Part shown: piece by piece, positions 1 to 8,512 of the stretch | Numbering within the stretch: the first letter of the stretch is position 1 | Layout of the letters: the number at the start of each line of letters is the position of its first letter | NCBI GenBank assembly: GCA_052437175.1 | Contig: JBQVOK010000005.1 | Span: forward strand, 1 to 64,000 | Length of the DNA stretch: 64,000 nt | Source of the DNA: JACVCJ01 sp052437175 | Lineage (GTDB): Bacteria; Bacteroidota; Bacteroidia; CAIKAF01 | Direction of reading: 5' to 3' | Notes under the pieces: generated by a model | What the model was told of the DNA's origin: nothing | Databases searched by the model: none | What the model saw: only the letters and a program-made list of their open reading frames with translations | Translations under genes and position numbers: made by a program

Positions 1-360
1 GTGGCGCACTGTCCGGCTGTGGGTGTAAAGGTATAGGTAGTGGTGGCTGTGTTATTGATGGCCGGGCTCCATGTACCGCTGATGCCGTTGTTGGAGGTGG
101 CGGGCAGCGTAAAGGTACCGCCGGGACAGATGGCAGGCACCTGTGTAAATGCTGGAGTGGTGTTATTGTTCACCGTTACGGTCATGGTAGCTGTAGTAGC
201 GCACTGCCCGGCTGTGGGTGTAAAGGTATACGTAGTAGTGGCCGTGTTATTGATGGCCGGGCTCCAGGTACCGCTGATTCCGTTGTTGGAGGTGGCGGGC
301 AGCGTAAAGGTTCCGCCGGGACAGATGGGAGATACCTGTGTGAAGGCAGGTGTGCTAACA
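1..360 (-). repeat. Short Ig-like tandem repeats (about 186 bp)
   Basis: Two near-identical copies encode PAFTQV-x-x-ICPGGTFTLP followed by NGISGTWSPAINN and TYTFTPTAGQCA. This second repeat family is typical in style of large Bacteroidota surface proteins related to gliding. The array is cut by the window edge, so the copy number is unknown. Confidence 0.8.
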
Positions 361-3300
361 GGCGTAACCGTCATGCTGATGGTATTACTGTTGGCTGTGG
401 CCGGACTGGCGCAGGCTGCATTACTGGTGAGAATACAGCGGACCACATCCCCGTTCTGCAGAGTGCTGCTGCTGAAGGTGGCACTGTTAGAACCCACATT
501 GCCGCTATTTACCTGCCACTGGTAGGCCGGTGTAGTGCCGCCATTGCTGATGGTAGCGGTAAAGGTAACGTTGCTGCCGGCGCAGATCGTGGTCTGTACC
601 GTACTGATAGAGATCGTTGGTGTACAGCTAACGGCCGGCGGGCCCACCAGGCATATATTAAAGTTACTGGTAACTAAACCGCTGTTCAGGTGAAAAATGC
701 GTACATAATAGGTGTTACCGGCTACCAGGCCGGTCATGGAAACCGATTCCGAAGAACCGGAGCCGCCGTTGTTTATGCAATATAAAGAAGTGCCCGCGCA
801 GCTGCCGTCAAATACCTGGATCCCGTGGTTCAGGCCGCTTACCGCAGCCAGTTGCAGGCTCATATTTGCTGCTGTAGCCGTAAACTGGTACCACACGTCC
901 TGCAGGGCGGCCGATCCGCAACCGGCTACCGTACCGCTCAGTGACGAACCGCTGAAGCTGCCCGTGGTATTTACGCAGGTGGCATTCGGCGTTAGTACGC
1001 TGGCATTGGTACACAGATCGTTTGCCGGCGTGGGATAGTTCTGTACGCAGATATTGAAATTGCTGGTTACCAGGCTGCTGTTTGTATGAAACACACGGAT
1101 ATAATAGGTCTTCCCGGGGGTGAATGTATTGTTGAAGTAGAATTCGGCGCTTCCGCTTCCGTTGTTGTTCACGCAGGCAAAAGAGCTTCCGTTGCAACTG
1201 TCGGCAATGATCTCGAAACCCTGGTTCAGGGCACCTACGGAGCCGAGTGAAACGCTCATGGTGGGGTCGGTGGCGGTAAAGCGGAACCATACGTCCTGCA
1301 GGGCGCCGCTGTTGCAGGAGGTAGCTGCCGTGGGAAAAGCACCGCTGTAGCTTCCGCTGGTGTTCACACAGCTGGCATTCGGTGTCAGTACGGTGGCATT
1401 GGCGCACAGGTCGTTTGCCGGTATGGGATAGTTCTGTACGCAGATGTTGAAATTGCTGGTTACCAGGCTGCTGTTTGTATGAAACACGCGGATATAATAG
1501 GTCTTTCCGGGTGTAAACGTATTGTTGAAGTAGAATTCGGCGCTTCCGCTCCCGTTGTTGTTCACACAGGCAAAAGAGCTTCCGTTGCAGCTGTCGGCAA
1601 TGATCTCGAAACCCTGGTTCAGGGCACCTACGGAGCCGAGTGAAACGCTCATGGTGGGATCGGTTGCGGTAAAGCGGAACCATACGTCCTGCAGGGCACC
1701 GATGTTGCAGGAGGTAGCTGCCGTGGGAAAAGCACCGCTGTAGCTTCCGCTGGTGTTCACGCAGCTGGCATTCGGCGTCAGTACGGTGGCATTGGCGCAC
1801 AGGTCGTTTGCCGGTATGGGATAGTTCTGTACGCAGATGCTGAAATTACTGGTTACCAGGCTGCTGTTTGTATGAAACACGCGGATATAATAGGTCTTTC
1901 CGGGGGTGAATGTATTGTTGAAATAGTACTCGGCGCTTCCGCTCCCGTTGTTGTTCACGCAGGCAAAAGAGCTTCCGTTGCAGCTGTCGGCGATAATTTC
2001 AAAGCCCTGGTTCAGACTGGAAACCGAACCCAGGCTAACGCTCATGGTGGGGTCTGTGGCGGTAAAGCGGAACCATACGTCCTGGAGGGCCGTATTATTG
2101 CAGGAAGTAGCTGCCGTGGGGAATGCTCCGCTGTAGCTGCCGCTGGTGTTCACGCAGTTGGCATTCGGCGTCAGTACGGTGGCATTGGTACACAGGTCGT
2201 TTGCCGGTATGGGATAGTTCTGTACGCAGATGCTGAAACTTGCGGTGGCCAGGTTTGCGGTGGCATTAAACACCCGTATGTAATAGGTTTGTCCGGGTGT
2301 AAAGGTGTTGTTGAAGTACGACTCGCTTATACTGCTTCCGTTACTGTTTACGCAGGCTACAACAGTACCTGTACAACTGCCCTCGATGATCTCGAAACCG
2401 TGATTCAGACCGCTGGTAGCACCCAAAACGATACTCATCGTGGGATCGCTTGCTACGAAATGGAACCATACATCCTGCTGACTGTTTACCACGCAGGAGG
2501 GGGAGGCTCCGCTGATACCGGCCCCGCTGAAAGTGGCACTGGTGTTCAGGCAGCTGATATTGGGCGTAAGCAGGGTAGAATTGCTGCACAGGTCATTGAC
2601 CGGTACGGGATAATTCTGCACGCAGATGCTGAAGTTAGAGGTGGCCAGGGAAGACGTGGCGTTAAAAACGCGGATATAATAGGTTTGTCCGGGTGTAAAG
2701 GTGTTGTTGAAGTACGACTCGCTTATACTGCTTCCGTTACTGTTTACGCAGGCTACAACAGTACCTGTACAACTGCCCTCGATGATCTCGAAACCGTGAT
2801 TCAGACCGCTGGTAGCACCCAAAACGATACTCATCGTGGGATCGCTTGCTACGAAATGGAACCATACATCCTGCTGACTGTTTACCACGCAGGAGGGGGA
2901 GGCTCCGCTGATACCGGCCCCGCTGAAAGTGGCACTGGTGTTCAGGCAGCTGATATTGGGCGTAAGCAGGGTAGAATTGCTGCACAGGTCATTGACCGGT
3001 ACGGGATAATTCTGCACGCAGATGCTGAAGTTAGAGGTGGCCAGGGAAGACGTGGCGTTAAAAACGCGGATATAATAGGTTTGTCCGGGTGTAAAGGTGT
3101 TGTTGAAGTACGACTCGCTTATACTGCTTCCGTTACTGTTTACGCAGGCTACAACAGTACCTGTACAACTGCCCTCGATGATCTCGAAACCGTGGTTCAG
3201 GCCGCTGGAGGCTCCCAGGTTTATACTCATTGTTACGTCGGTAGCTACAAAACGGAACCAGATATCCTGTGAGGAACTGACCACGCAGGATGGGGATCCG

Positions 3301-3845
3301 CTCTCGTTGGAGGCTCCGCTCAGGCTCACCGTCGTATTCAGGCAGCTGGTATTGGGTGTAAGTAAAGTAGCATTGCTGCACAGGTCATTGGCCGGTGCCG
3401 GGTAATTCTGCACGCAGATATTGAAATTGACCGTACTGAGTCCGGCTGCCGCATTGAAAACACGTATGTAATAGGTTTGTCCGGGCGTAAAATTGTTATT
3501 GAAATAAGATTCACTGAAACTGCTGCTGTTACTGTTCACACAGGCGATCACTGTACCGCCGCAGCTGCCCTGTATCAGCTCAAAGCCGTGGTTCAGGCCG
3601 CTGGTGGCGCTCAGGGTTATGCTCATGGTAACGTCCGTGGCCGTAAACATGAACCAGATATCCTGTGAGGCGCTGGCTCCGCAGGAAGGAGCGGCTCCAC
3701 TGAGCGTGCTGCCGCTGAACGTGGTTGTCGTATTTGCGCAGGTAGTGCCGGGCGTAAGCTGCTGGGCATTGCTGCAATCATCGTTGGCATAAGTAGCGTG
3801 CAGGAGAAACAGGCTGCCGAGCAGCAGAAGTGTCTTTCGCATCAT
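1..3845 (-). CDS. Giant secreted repeat adhesin, 3' end beyond the window
   Basis: Partial gene: the start is ATG at 3845 (a second ATG follows at 3842) and the frame stays open to the window edge, giving at least 1,281 residues. A signal peptide (MMRKTLLLLGSLFLLHATYA) is followed by eight tandem domains of about 130 residues, each opening with N-D-x-C-[ST]-N-[AS] and containing QD[IV]W[FY], NHGFE-like and TYY[IV]R[IV]F strands. This resembles the PPC-type beta-sandwich of extracellular proteins. After the eighth domain come an Ig-like domain (near 360-640) and at least two copies of a shorter repeat beginning PAFTQV (1-360). The expected role is a T9SS-exported surface adhesin or structural filament. 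The sorting domain should lie outside the window. Family-level call only; ligand unknown. A TAnnTTTG promoter box lies 46 bases upstream. Confidence 0.85.
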   Translation of the reverse strand, partial: MMRKTLLLLGSLFLLHATYANDDCSNAQQLTPGTTCANTTTTFSGSTLSGAAPSCGASASQDIWFMFTATDVTMSITLSATSGLNHGFELIQGSCGGTVIACVNSNSSSFSESYFNNNFTPGQTYYIRVFNAAAGLSTVNFNICVQNYPAPANDLCSNATLLTPNTSCLNTTVSLSGASNESGSPSCVVSSSQDIWFRFVATDVTMSINLGASSGLNHGFEIIEGSCTGTVVACVNSNGSSISESYFNNTFTPGQTYYIRVFNATSSLATSNFSICVQNYPVPVNDLCSNSTLLTPNISCLNTSATFSGAGISGASPSCVVNSQQDVWFHFVASDPTMSIVLGATSGLNHGFEIIEGSCTGTVVACVNSNGSSISESYFNNTFTPGQTYYIRVFNATSSLATSNFSICVQNYPVPVNDLCSNSTLLTPNISCLNTSATFSGAGISGASPSCVVNSQQDVWFHFVASDPTMSIVLGATSGLNHGFEIIEGSCTGTVVACVNSNGSSISESYFNNTFTPGQTYYIRVFNATANLATASFSICVQNYPIPANDLCTNATVLTPNANCVNTSGSYSGAFPTAATSCNNTALQDVWFRFTATDPTMSVSLGSVSSLNQGFEIIADSCNGSSFACVNNNGSGSAEYYFNNTFTPGKTYYIRVFHTNSSLVTSNFSICVQNYPIPANDLCANATVLTPNASCVNTSGSYSGAFPTAATSCNIGALQDVWFRFTATDPTMSVSLGSVGALNQGFEIIADSCNGSSFACVNNNGSGSAEFYFNNTFTPGKTYYIRVFHTNSSLVTSNFNICVQNYPIPANDLCANATVLTPNASCVNTSGSYSGAFPTAATSCNSGALQDVWFRFTATDPTMSVSLGSVGALNQGFEIIADSCNGSSFACVNNNGSGSAEFYFNNTFTPGKTYYIRVFHTNSSLVTSNFNICVQNYPTPANDLCTNASVLTPNATCVNTTGSFSGSSLSGTVAGCGSAALQDVWYQFTATAANMSLQLAAVSGLNHGIQVFDGSCAGTSLYCINNGGSGSSESVSMTGLVAGNTYYVRIFHLNSGLVTSNFNICLVGPPAVSCTPTISISTVQTTICAGSNVTFTATISNGGTTPAYQWQVNSGNVGSNSATFSSSTLQNGDVVRCILTSNAACASPATANSNTISMTVTPVSTPAFTQVSPICPGGTFTLPATSNNGISGTWSPAINNTATTTYTFTPTAGQCATTATMTVTVNNNTTPAFTQVPAICPGGTFTLPATSNNGISGTWSPAINNTATTTYTFTPTAGQCA
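643..3785 (-). repeat. Eight tandem PPC-like domain repeats (390-396 bp each)
   Basis: The adhesin gene contains eight head-to-tail units with a period of 390 or 396 bp, visible as recurring CTG(T/C)ACGCAGAT segments at about 1041, 1434, 1827, 2219, 2615, 3011 and 3409. The units fall into two subfamilies: the N-terminal four (IIEGSCTGT type) and the C-proximal four (IIADSCNGS type). This suggests expansion in at least two rounds. Confidence 0.9.
2287..3078 (-). repeat. Two base-identical consecutive 396-bp repeat units
   Basis: By eye, bases 2287-2682 and 2683-3078 are the same sequence, and the identity runs on past 3078 to about 3196 in the next unit before diverging. The flanking units are clearly diverged. 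This points to a very recent duplication or gene conversion, or an assembly artefact of a tandem array. Confidence 0.85.
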
Positions 3846-3890
3846 AGAAAGTCAGGGTGTATTAAAATTAGTTGTCTGTTTGTGTTGGTG

Positions 3891-3898
3891 CAAAAATA
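3891..3898 (-). promoter_or_regulatory. Bacteroidota -7 box for the adhesin gene
   Basis: The minus strand reads TATTTTTG, an exact TAnnTTTG match, about 46 bases before the ATG. No good -33 TTTG was found, so this is a candidate. Confidence 0.45.
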
Positions 3899-3982
3899 GC
3901 AGAAATCCGGGATTTGCAGACGCCGGTGGCCTGAATTTCAGACGGATATTGTCTTTCGGGCGGGCTGCAACCCGGAACGGCT

Positions 3983-4867
3983 TCAGGAACGGCCTTGTGT
4001 ATGCTGAAAACGGCGGTTGGGCCTCAGGTAGATGAAACTGCGCTCTGCATCCAGCACAATATGAAAGTGTTTCAGCACATCGCCGCCGAGTACGCTCATT
4101 TTTTGCCGGCCCACTGCGCCCTCAAAAAAACCGGCCTGTACGTTGTGCAGCGCAGTTCTGCCGATCAGCAGGGCAGGCAGCAGGGCGTTTTTGGTTTTGA
4201 TCACGTTCCCGAAAGAATCCCGGAGCTCATTTTCTCCGGTAACGGGAAGTTTTTCGCCCAGGCGGTTCTCTTCAGCAAAAGTATCGTTGAACAGGATCCC
4301 GCCTGCATAACCGGAATGGATCAGGAAACGCTCCCGTAAGGTATCGGCACCACTGATGCAGTCCGCTTCCATAAACAGCATATTCTGCTGTACCTGCAGG
4401 GGGAGTTTATCGTAGCGGCGTACGTTGCGCGGCAGCCGGGAGCTCACCCGCAAACGGTTTTTATCAAAATTGATCCCGATCACCTTGCCTGCAAAGAGAT
4501 CGGGCCCGAATTTACCGTCGGTGCCCGGCCCTGAATTCCTGTTCTCGGCTATGCGGATGTCTTTGTACAGCCCGCGTCCGATCTGCAGGGTATTGTGTTC
4601 ACTGATGCGGGAGGAATGTGCGTCTCCGCCCCAGCTTTTAATGCTGTCTGCCGAACTGCCGAAGTGCAGGCTCTGTGTGTTGCGCACTGCTTCTTCGGTA
4701 AGGCTCAGCTCGCTGGCAGCCGTATGGAACATAAGTTGTACGGTGTCCCTGCCGTTCAGTACGGCCTGTATGGCTATGTTGTTGTGTTCCGTTAAACGAA
4801 AGGGGATCTGCTGTGCAAAAAGGTTTCCTGCCCAAAGCAGTATCAATAACGCATATAGTTTCTGCAT
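3983..4867 (-). CDS. Exported retropepsin-like protein with both catalytic Asp replaced
   Basis: The 294-residue product has a signal peptide (cleavage near LFAQ/QIPF). The layout is that of a two-lobed aspartyl-protease-like protein: an N-terminal lobe with LMFHTAAS around residues 46-52, a DGKFGPDLFAG turn and G-x-NFD strand near 118-137, and a second lobe with FLIHSGYAGG near 181-190. In active retropepsin-like proteins these positions read D-[TS]-G-A. Here both show His (H48 and H184) and the first lacks the Gly. The fold assignment is inferred from pattern and spacing. The protein is probably periplasmic and either catalytically dead or altered. It is the last gene of the 9830-3983 run. 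Confidence 0.6.
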   Translation of the reverse strand: MQKLYALLILLWAGNLFAQQIPFRLTEHNNIAIQAVLNGRDTVQLMFHTAASELSLTEEAVRNTQSLHFGSSADSIKSWGGDAHSSRISEHNTLQIGRGLYKDIRIAENRNSGPGTDGKFGPDLFAGKVIGINFDKNRLRVSSRLPRNVRRYDKLPLQVQQNMLFMEADCISGADTLRERFLIHSGYAGGILFNDTFAEENRLGEKLPVTGENELRDSFGNVIKTKNALLPALLIGRTALHNVQAGFFEGAVGRQKMSVLGGDVLKHFHIVLDAERSFIYLRPNRRFQHTQGRS

Positions 4868-4916
4868 TGCTTCCTGTTTTTTTCAAAGATAAGTACATCT
4901 GCTGCGGTCCGGAATT

Positions 4917-5531
4917 TTATTCGACGCGCTCCAGGAAAAAACTTTTCAGGGTGCCGCGATCGGTCTCACTACCGATATATGAAAAGAACAGGATGTAATC
5001 CAGTACCAGGTAGCGTCCCCCGGCATAGCTTTGTACCAGGGAGGGGGTGTGCAGTTTCGGCTGATATGCGTTCAGAGGGGCTAACCGGGACGGCGTTTGC
5101 ACCGCTGCGCCTTCTGTGTATATCGTATCAACGGGAATACTTTCTATACCTGCGTTGCGGGGCGTCGTATGCAGGTCTTCGCGGTCTCCACAGGGGAAGG
5201 TGCCTGGTGCAACGCGATACAGCCGGTGCCGGGGATCCCTTCTCGGGCCTTGTATATGCATACGGAAGTCTTCCTGCACCAGGTTAGTTACCGGGTCTGT
5301 TTTCGACAAAACGCCCAGTCTTGCCTCAAAATGTACCTCAGCACTGAAAAGTACCCGGTAGCTCTGTATAGAGTCCGGAAAAAGCAGCACACTGTCCTGT
5401 GGCATAGCACAGAGTTTTTCTCTGAATGCTGAAAAAGCCCTCTTTGTGGCAATGACGGATGCGCTGTCGGTCTGGGCAGACAGGCTGCTGAGGCCGGGTA
5501 GCAACAGCAAAAACAGGTATATAAGCTTCAT
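4917..5531 (-). CDS. Exported protein of unknown function
   Basis: The 204-residue product starts with a signal peptide (MKLIYLFLLLLPGLSSLSAQ). I recognise no family. The mature part has alternating hydrophobic strands, a single Cys and a C-terminal segment (YLVLDYILFFSYIG) that looks like a core beta hairpin. It lies 49 bases upstream of the retropepsin-like gene and 31 bases downstream of the next lipoprotein gene, so co-transcription is likely. Confidence 0.6.
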   Translation of the reverse strand: MKLIYLFLLLLPGLSSLSAQTDSASVIATKRAFSAFREKLCAMPQDSVLLFPDSIQSYRVLFSAEVHFEARLGVLSKTDPVTNLVQEDFRMHIQGPRRDPRHRLYRVAPGTFPCGDREDLHTTPRNAGIESIPVDTIYTEGAAVQTPSRLAPLNAYQPKLHTPSLVQSYAGGRYLVLDYILFFSYIGSETDRGTLKSFFLERVE

Positions 5532-5562
5532 AAGAACAGATACACCCGGGAATGCCAGAGGT

Positions 5563-5970
5563 TCATTTATCCCGGATAATACTCAGGGTACCGCCGTCGT
5601 ACATGAGCTTGTGCAGGTAGTAATGATTTTTATCTGCGTAGAATACGTTGCCGGTTGCGGGATCGGCCCCCAGCTTTCGAAAACTGCTGCTGTCCACTTT
5701 ATCTTTCAGTTCGCTCATGCCTTCGGTAGTATCGCCTTCAATGATCATGCGGCAATCTTCGCAATAGAGTGCCCATATCCAGCGGGGGCGTGGCTTTTCG
5801 CCGTTTTCCGGCGGAAAGCGGTCTTCGGCCTTCAGGTACAGGTTGCCCTCGTTATCGGCATACAGGTCATCGTGCAGCAGACGGCAGGAACCGCATTCGT
5901 CGTTAAACGGATTCTGGCAGGCCGGCAGCAGCAGGAGGCTGAGTAAAAGCAGGCAAGGTATTTTCTGCAT
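5563..5970 (-). CDS. Small lipoprotein of unknown function
   Basis: The start is placed at the ATG at 5970, giving MQKIPCLLLLSLLLLPAC, a clear lipoprotein signal with the lipobox Cys at residue 18. An in-frame start 27 bases upstream would only add residues before the signal. Product of 135 residues. The mature protein has two Cys-x-x-Cys-like clusters (NDECGSCRLL) near its N-terminus and one later Cys pair (YCEDC), which could bind metal or form disulfides. Function unknown. Confidence 0.6.
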   Translation of the reverse strand: MQKIPCLLLLSLLLLPACQNPFNDECGSCRLLHDDLYADNEGNLYLKAEDRFPPENGEKPRPRWIWALYCEDCRMIIEGDTTEGMSELKDKVDSSSFRKLGADPATGNVFYADKNHYYLHKLMYDGGTLSIIRDK

Positions 5971-6000
5971 AGAACGAATATACGTAAAATGATGCATGCT

Positions 6001-6321
6001 CTATTTCTGCCAGGCGATAAAACGGAGCAGCACTTCTTCCAGGTTGCGGTCGCTGAAGTGGCGGTTCACTTCGGGAATGGATTCAAAAATCCTGAATTTA
6101 CGGCAGGTCATGTACACGGGCAGCCAGTATTTTATATTGCCGTCATTGATATGATCGGTAAAGTGCCCGTGAAAAATATGTGCCGATGTGTCTGAATATG
6201 CTGTTTTTACTTCCAGGCGGAAGGTATTGGAGAACCCGTCAGTCGGGATCAGGGCAAAGTCCCGCTGCCGGATATCCCTGGTATGCAGGGTAAGATATTC
6301 CTTTTCGAAAAAATGCGTCAT
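6001..6321 (-). CDS. Small protein of unknown function, possibly the tail of a broken gene
   Basis: Product of 106 residues, rich in aromatic residues and His, with no signal peptide although its neighbours are exported. The ATG at 6321 lies 7 bases after the stop of the damaged reading frame at 6329-6699, in a different frame. It may be an independent gene or the C-terminal part of the same ancestral exported protein after a further frameshift. No family recognised. Confidence 0.45.
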   Translation of the reverse strand: MTHFFEKEYLTLHTRDIRQRDFALIPTDGFSNTFRLEVKTAYSDTSAHIFHGHFTDHINDGNIKYWLPVYMTCRKFRIFESIPEVNRHFSDRNLEEVLLRFIAWQK

Positions 6322-6328
6322 ATCTGTA

Positions 6329-6699
6329 TCACTTACTTTGTATCGCCGTTTTTTCGGTCTGGACCTTCAGACTGTCGGCAAACCCGGCAGGTGCCCTGAA
6401 CTCAATGGTCTGTAACCGGAACAGACTGTCTAAATACCCCACGGCCGCCCCGATCTTCCGGTAGGCTCTCAGACGTTTCGATCTGTTTTTTTGCCCTGTT
6501 TCTCTGCCTGTATATGTGTTCTTTTGCCGGACATAAGTGCGTAGGACTCATATCTGCCTGCGTTGGACATGGAATAACGTACCGAAACGGACAGCTGGTA
6601 ATAGAGCATTTCCTGCGCAATGGCCACAAAGGGAGAAGCTCAAAATAGCAGCAGGATAGCTGTAAAAATGAAACGGTGGACAGCGGATATGGAGGACAT
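6329..6699 (-). pseudogene. Broken exported-protein gene (in-frame TGA plus frameshift)
   Basis: From the ATG at 6699 the frame encodes a signal-peptide start (MSSISAVHRFIFTAILLLF), then a TGA at 6640-6642. The same frame continues sensibly past the stop as ASPFVAIAQ, a plausible cleavage site, then EMLYYQLSVSVRYSMSNAGR. At a run of seven A bases in the sense strand (about 6484-6490) the sensible frame shifts by one and reads RLRAYRKIGAAVGYLDSLFR to the stop at 6329-6331. One extra A would restore it. Two independent lesions argue for a decaying gene rather than one sequencing error. The original function is unknown. Confidence 0.6.
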
Positions 6700-6753
6700 A
6701 AATAGAAAATTAACAGTCTTTGAAGGTACATTTTTTTAGCGAATAATACTTTT

Positions 6754-7734
6754 TTATTGCAGGCGCATTACTTCCGAAAGCAGGGGCGGCAGGCTCCCTT
6801 CTTTGGCTTCATCGTCGTAATGACTCATAATACAGGCTATATAACGTCCGCGTACGGGAGCCGCCACGTAATAGGCCCGGATGCGGTTACTTCCGCCCAG
6901 CAGGAGCTTGGGTATGCGTATTTTATAGTCTATCCGCAGGGCCCGCGCCGGAGAACCTTCGAAAAGTACAGGGATAGCCGAGGTTTTTTCTATGATACCA
7001 AAGGACGAGCTACTGTTTAAAATATGATCCCGGAGCATCTGTACGGCCCGCTGCATGTCGCGGAATTCTGACCAGTTTATCTGGCCCTTGCCGGAGCACT
7101 GTATATTATTTGCTCCCTGCCATTTACAGATGTTCCCCAGCTGTATATAGCGGCTGCCGAAACGGATACTGTCTACCGCATGATGGGAGAACAGGTGTGC
7201 CGGTAATTTTTCCTGTACCAGCAGATCTGTAAATACACGCTCGAATGTGCTATCCTGCAGTAGCCTGGTACGGAAGATGATGACACGCGTATTGTTCGCT
7301 TTCTCAACTAGGTAGCAGGCAGAAGATACGTGTGGATCTTTGTCATTTTTCCAGCCGTAGCGGAGATATCCTGTACCCAGGGTATCGGTATGCAGCTGTT
7401 CTGGAGCCTCAGAACGCTCTTTTAGAATTTTGCCGATCAGGCCGGGATATATATTCCCGTTGTGCGTATATGTATCAATGTTGTAGCCTTCTGAATTAAA
7501 GAACTCGAAGGAATCCTGCCGGATCCCGTTAATGTTTTCGAGCAAAGCTGCCATCTGTGCTGCTGAATCCGCGGGATTAAAAACGGGACTGCTACTGGCC
7601 AGGCTGTCGAGATAGGTATTAAAGGCTATAATGACCGGGTCCGTTGCCGGGTTTTTTCTTTCTCCGCAGCTGCTGAAACCGGAAAGAAAAAGTACTATGT
7701 GCAGAAGCAGGATCATTGTTTTTTTATGATTCAT
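6754..7734 (-). CDS. Lipoprotein of unknown function
   Basis: The 326-residue product has a lipoprotein signal ending in LSGFSSC (lipidated Cys near residue 23). No conserved domain is recognised. The body alternates beta-like segments and contains several isolated Cys residues. It sits 14 bases downstream of the LRR gene. Its base composition is lower in G+C than the enzymes further right, consistent with an accessory cargo gene. An internal ATG six codons in (7716) would still leave a usable signal. Confidence 0.6.
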   Translation of the reverse strand: MNHKKTMILLLHIVLFLSGFSSCGERKNPATDPVIIAFNTYLDSLASSSPVFNPADSAAQMAALLENINGIRQDSFEFFNSEGYNIDTYTHNGNIYPGLIGKILKERSEAPEQLHTDTLGTGYLRYGWKNDKDPHVSSACYLVEKANNTRVIIFRTRLLQDSTFERVFTDLLVQEKLPAHLFSHHAVDSIRFGSRYIQLGNICKWQGANNIQCSGKGQINWSEFRDMQRAVQMLRDHILNSSSSFGIIEKTSAIPVLFEGSPARALRIDYKIRIPKLLLGGSNRIRAYYVAAPVRGRYIACIMSHYDDEAKEGSLPPLLSEVMRLQ

Positions 7735-7748
7735 TTTTATAGTTCGTG

Positions 7749-8501
7749 TTATGAATATGCATTGTTTGTATAGCCGGAATCTCTGCGGGGCTGCAAGCGG
7801 TACAGTCCGTCATTGTGCTCCGCCTGTTTTTCCAAATAAGCAGCCGTTTCGGAGCTTAGCTGCAGTTGCGGATCGTTTCCGCCGAGGTCGATCTGTTTCA
7901 GGGCGGGCATACGGCCAATGTCCAGGTTGAAATGCCGCAGGCGGTTGCTGCTCAGGTCCAGTTCTTCCAGCTGCTGCAGGCGGGCAATTTCCGGGGGAAC
8001 AGAGCGAAGACGATTGCCGGAGAGCAGCAGCTGTTTCAGGTTTTTCAGTTCACCGATACGGGCAGGCAGTTCCTCTAGTTCGTCGCAGATATAGAGGTAT
8101 TCCAGCGTGTCGAGCCTGAAGAGATCGGCGGGTAGCGTTTTCAGGCTGTTTTCCCAGAGACTGAGCCGTTTCAGTTTTTTATAGCGCAACAATTCCGGGA
8201 AAAATACGGCTTCGGGGAAGCCGCCCAGGTCCAGCGCTTCGATCTCTTCTACGGGCACATGGGGCAGGGGCACCAGGTCTTCCTGTGCGTTCATAAGGGC
8301 CATACGGCCGCTCAAGGGGCCTGCCGAAAGTGCTGTAAATTCCGGGTCCTGTGCACAGGCATAGGTCATTTTCCAGATGGATCCGTACATGCCCGGGATA
8401 AACTGCAGGGCAGGCAGTTCCGGCAACAGGCGCAACCCTTCTTCAATTTCCGCCACGTCAGAGGAAGCTAATAAGCGTCGTATTTCCTGTTCGCCGTTCA
8501 T
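7749..8501 (-). CDS. Leucine-rich repeat protein
   Basis: The 250-residue product has no signal peptide. Residues 1-85 are an unassigned N-terminal domain. Residues from about 88 to 230 carry five to six LRRs of about 23 residues with the L-x-x-L-x-L-x-x-N pattern (for example LKQLLLSGNRLRSVPPEIA and LEELDLSSNRL). The pattern LPx-I/L-xx-L matches the bacterial/Ras-suppressor-like LRR class. The likely role is a protein-protein binding scaffold in the cytoplasm. It is in a tight run with exported proteins on both sides (13 and 11 bases). Confidence 0.8.
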   Translation of the reverse strand: MNGEQEIRRLLASSDVAEIEEGLRLLPELPALQFIPGMYGSIWKMTYACAQDPEFTALSAGPLSGRMALMNAQEDLVPLPHVPVEEIEALDLGGFPEAVFFPELLRYKKLKRLSLWENSLKTLPADLFRLDTLEYLYICDELEELPARIGELKNLKQLLLSGNRLRSVPPEIARLQQLEELDLSSNRLRHFNLDIGRMPALKQIDLGGNDPQLQLSSETAAYLEKQAEHNDGLYRLQPRRDSGYTNNAYS

Positions 8502-8512
8502 GTTTAGTATCG

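Noticed and set aside
1872..3272. Open reading frame of 466 residues on the plus strand across the adhesin repeats
   Set aside because: It is the antisense shadow of the repeat gene. The minus frame has a signal peptide, sensible domains and continuous repeats.
2217..3409. Possible CRISPR array from regular repeats
   Set aside because: The repeats are 390-396 bp, encode protein in frame and have no spacers.
6402..6731. Open frame of 109 residues on the minus strand
   Set aside because: Its frame differs from the sensible reading of the broken gene at 6329-6699 and gives a Cys/Pro-rich sequence without features.
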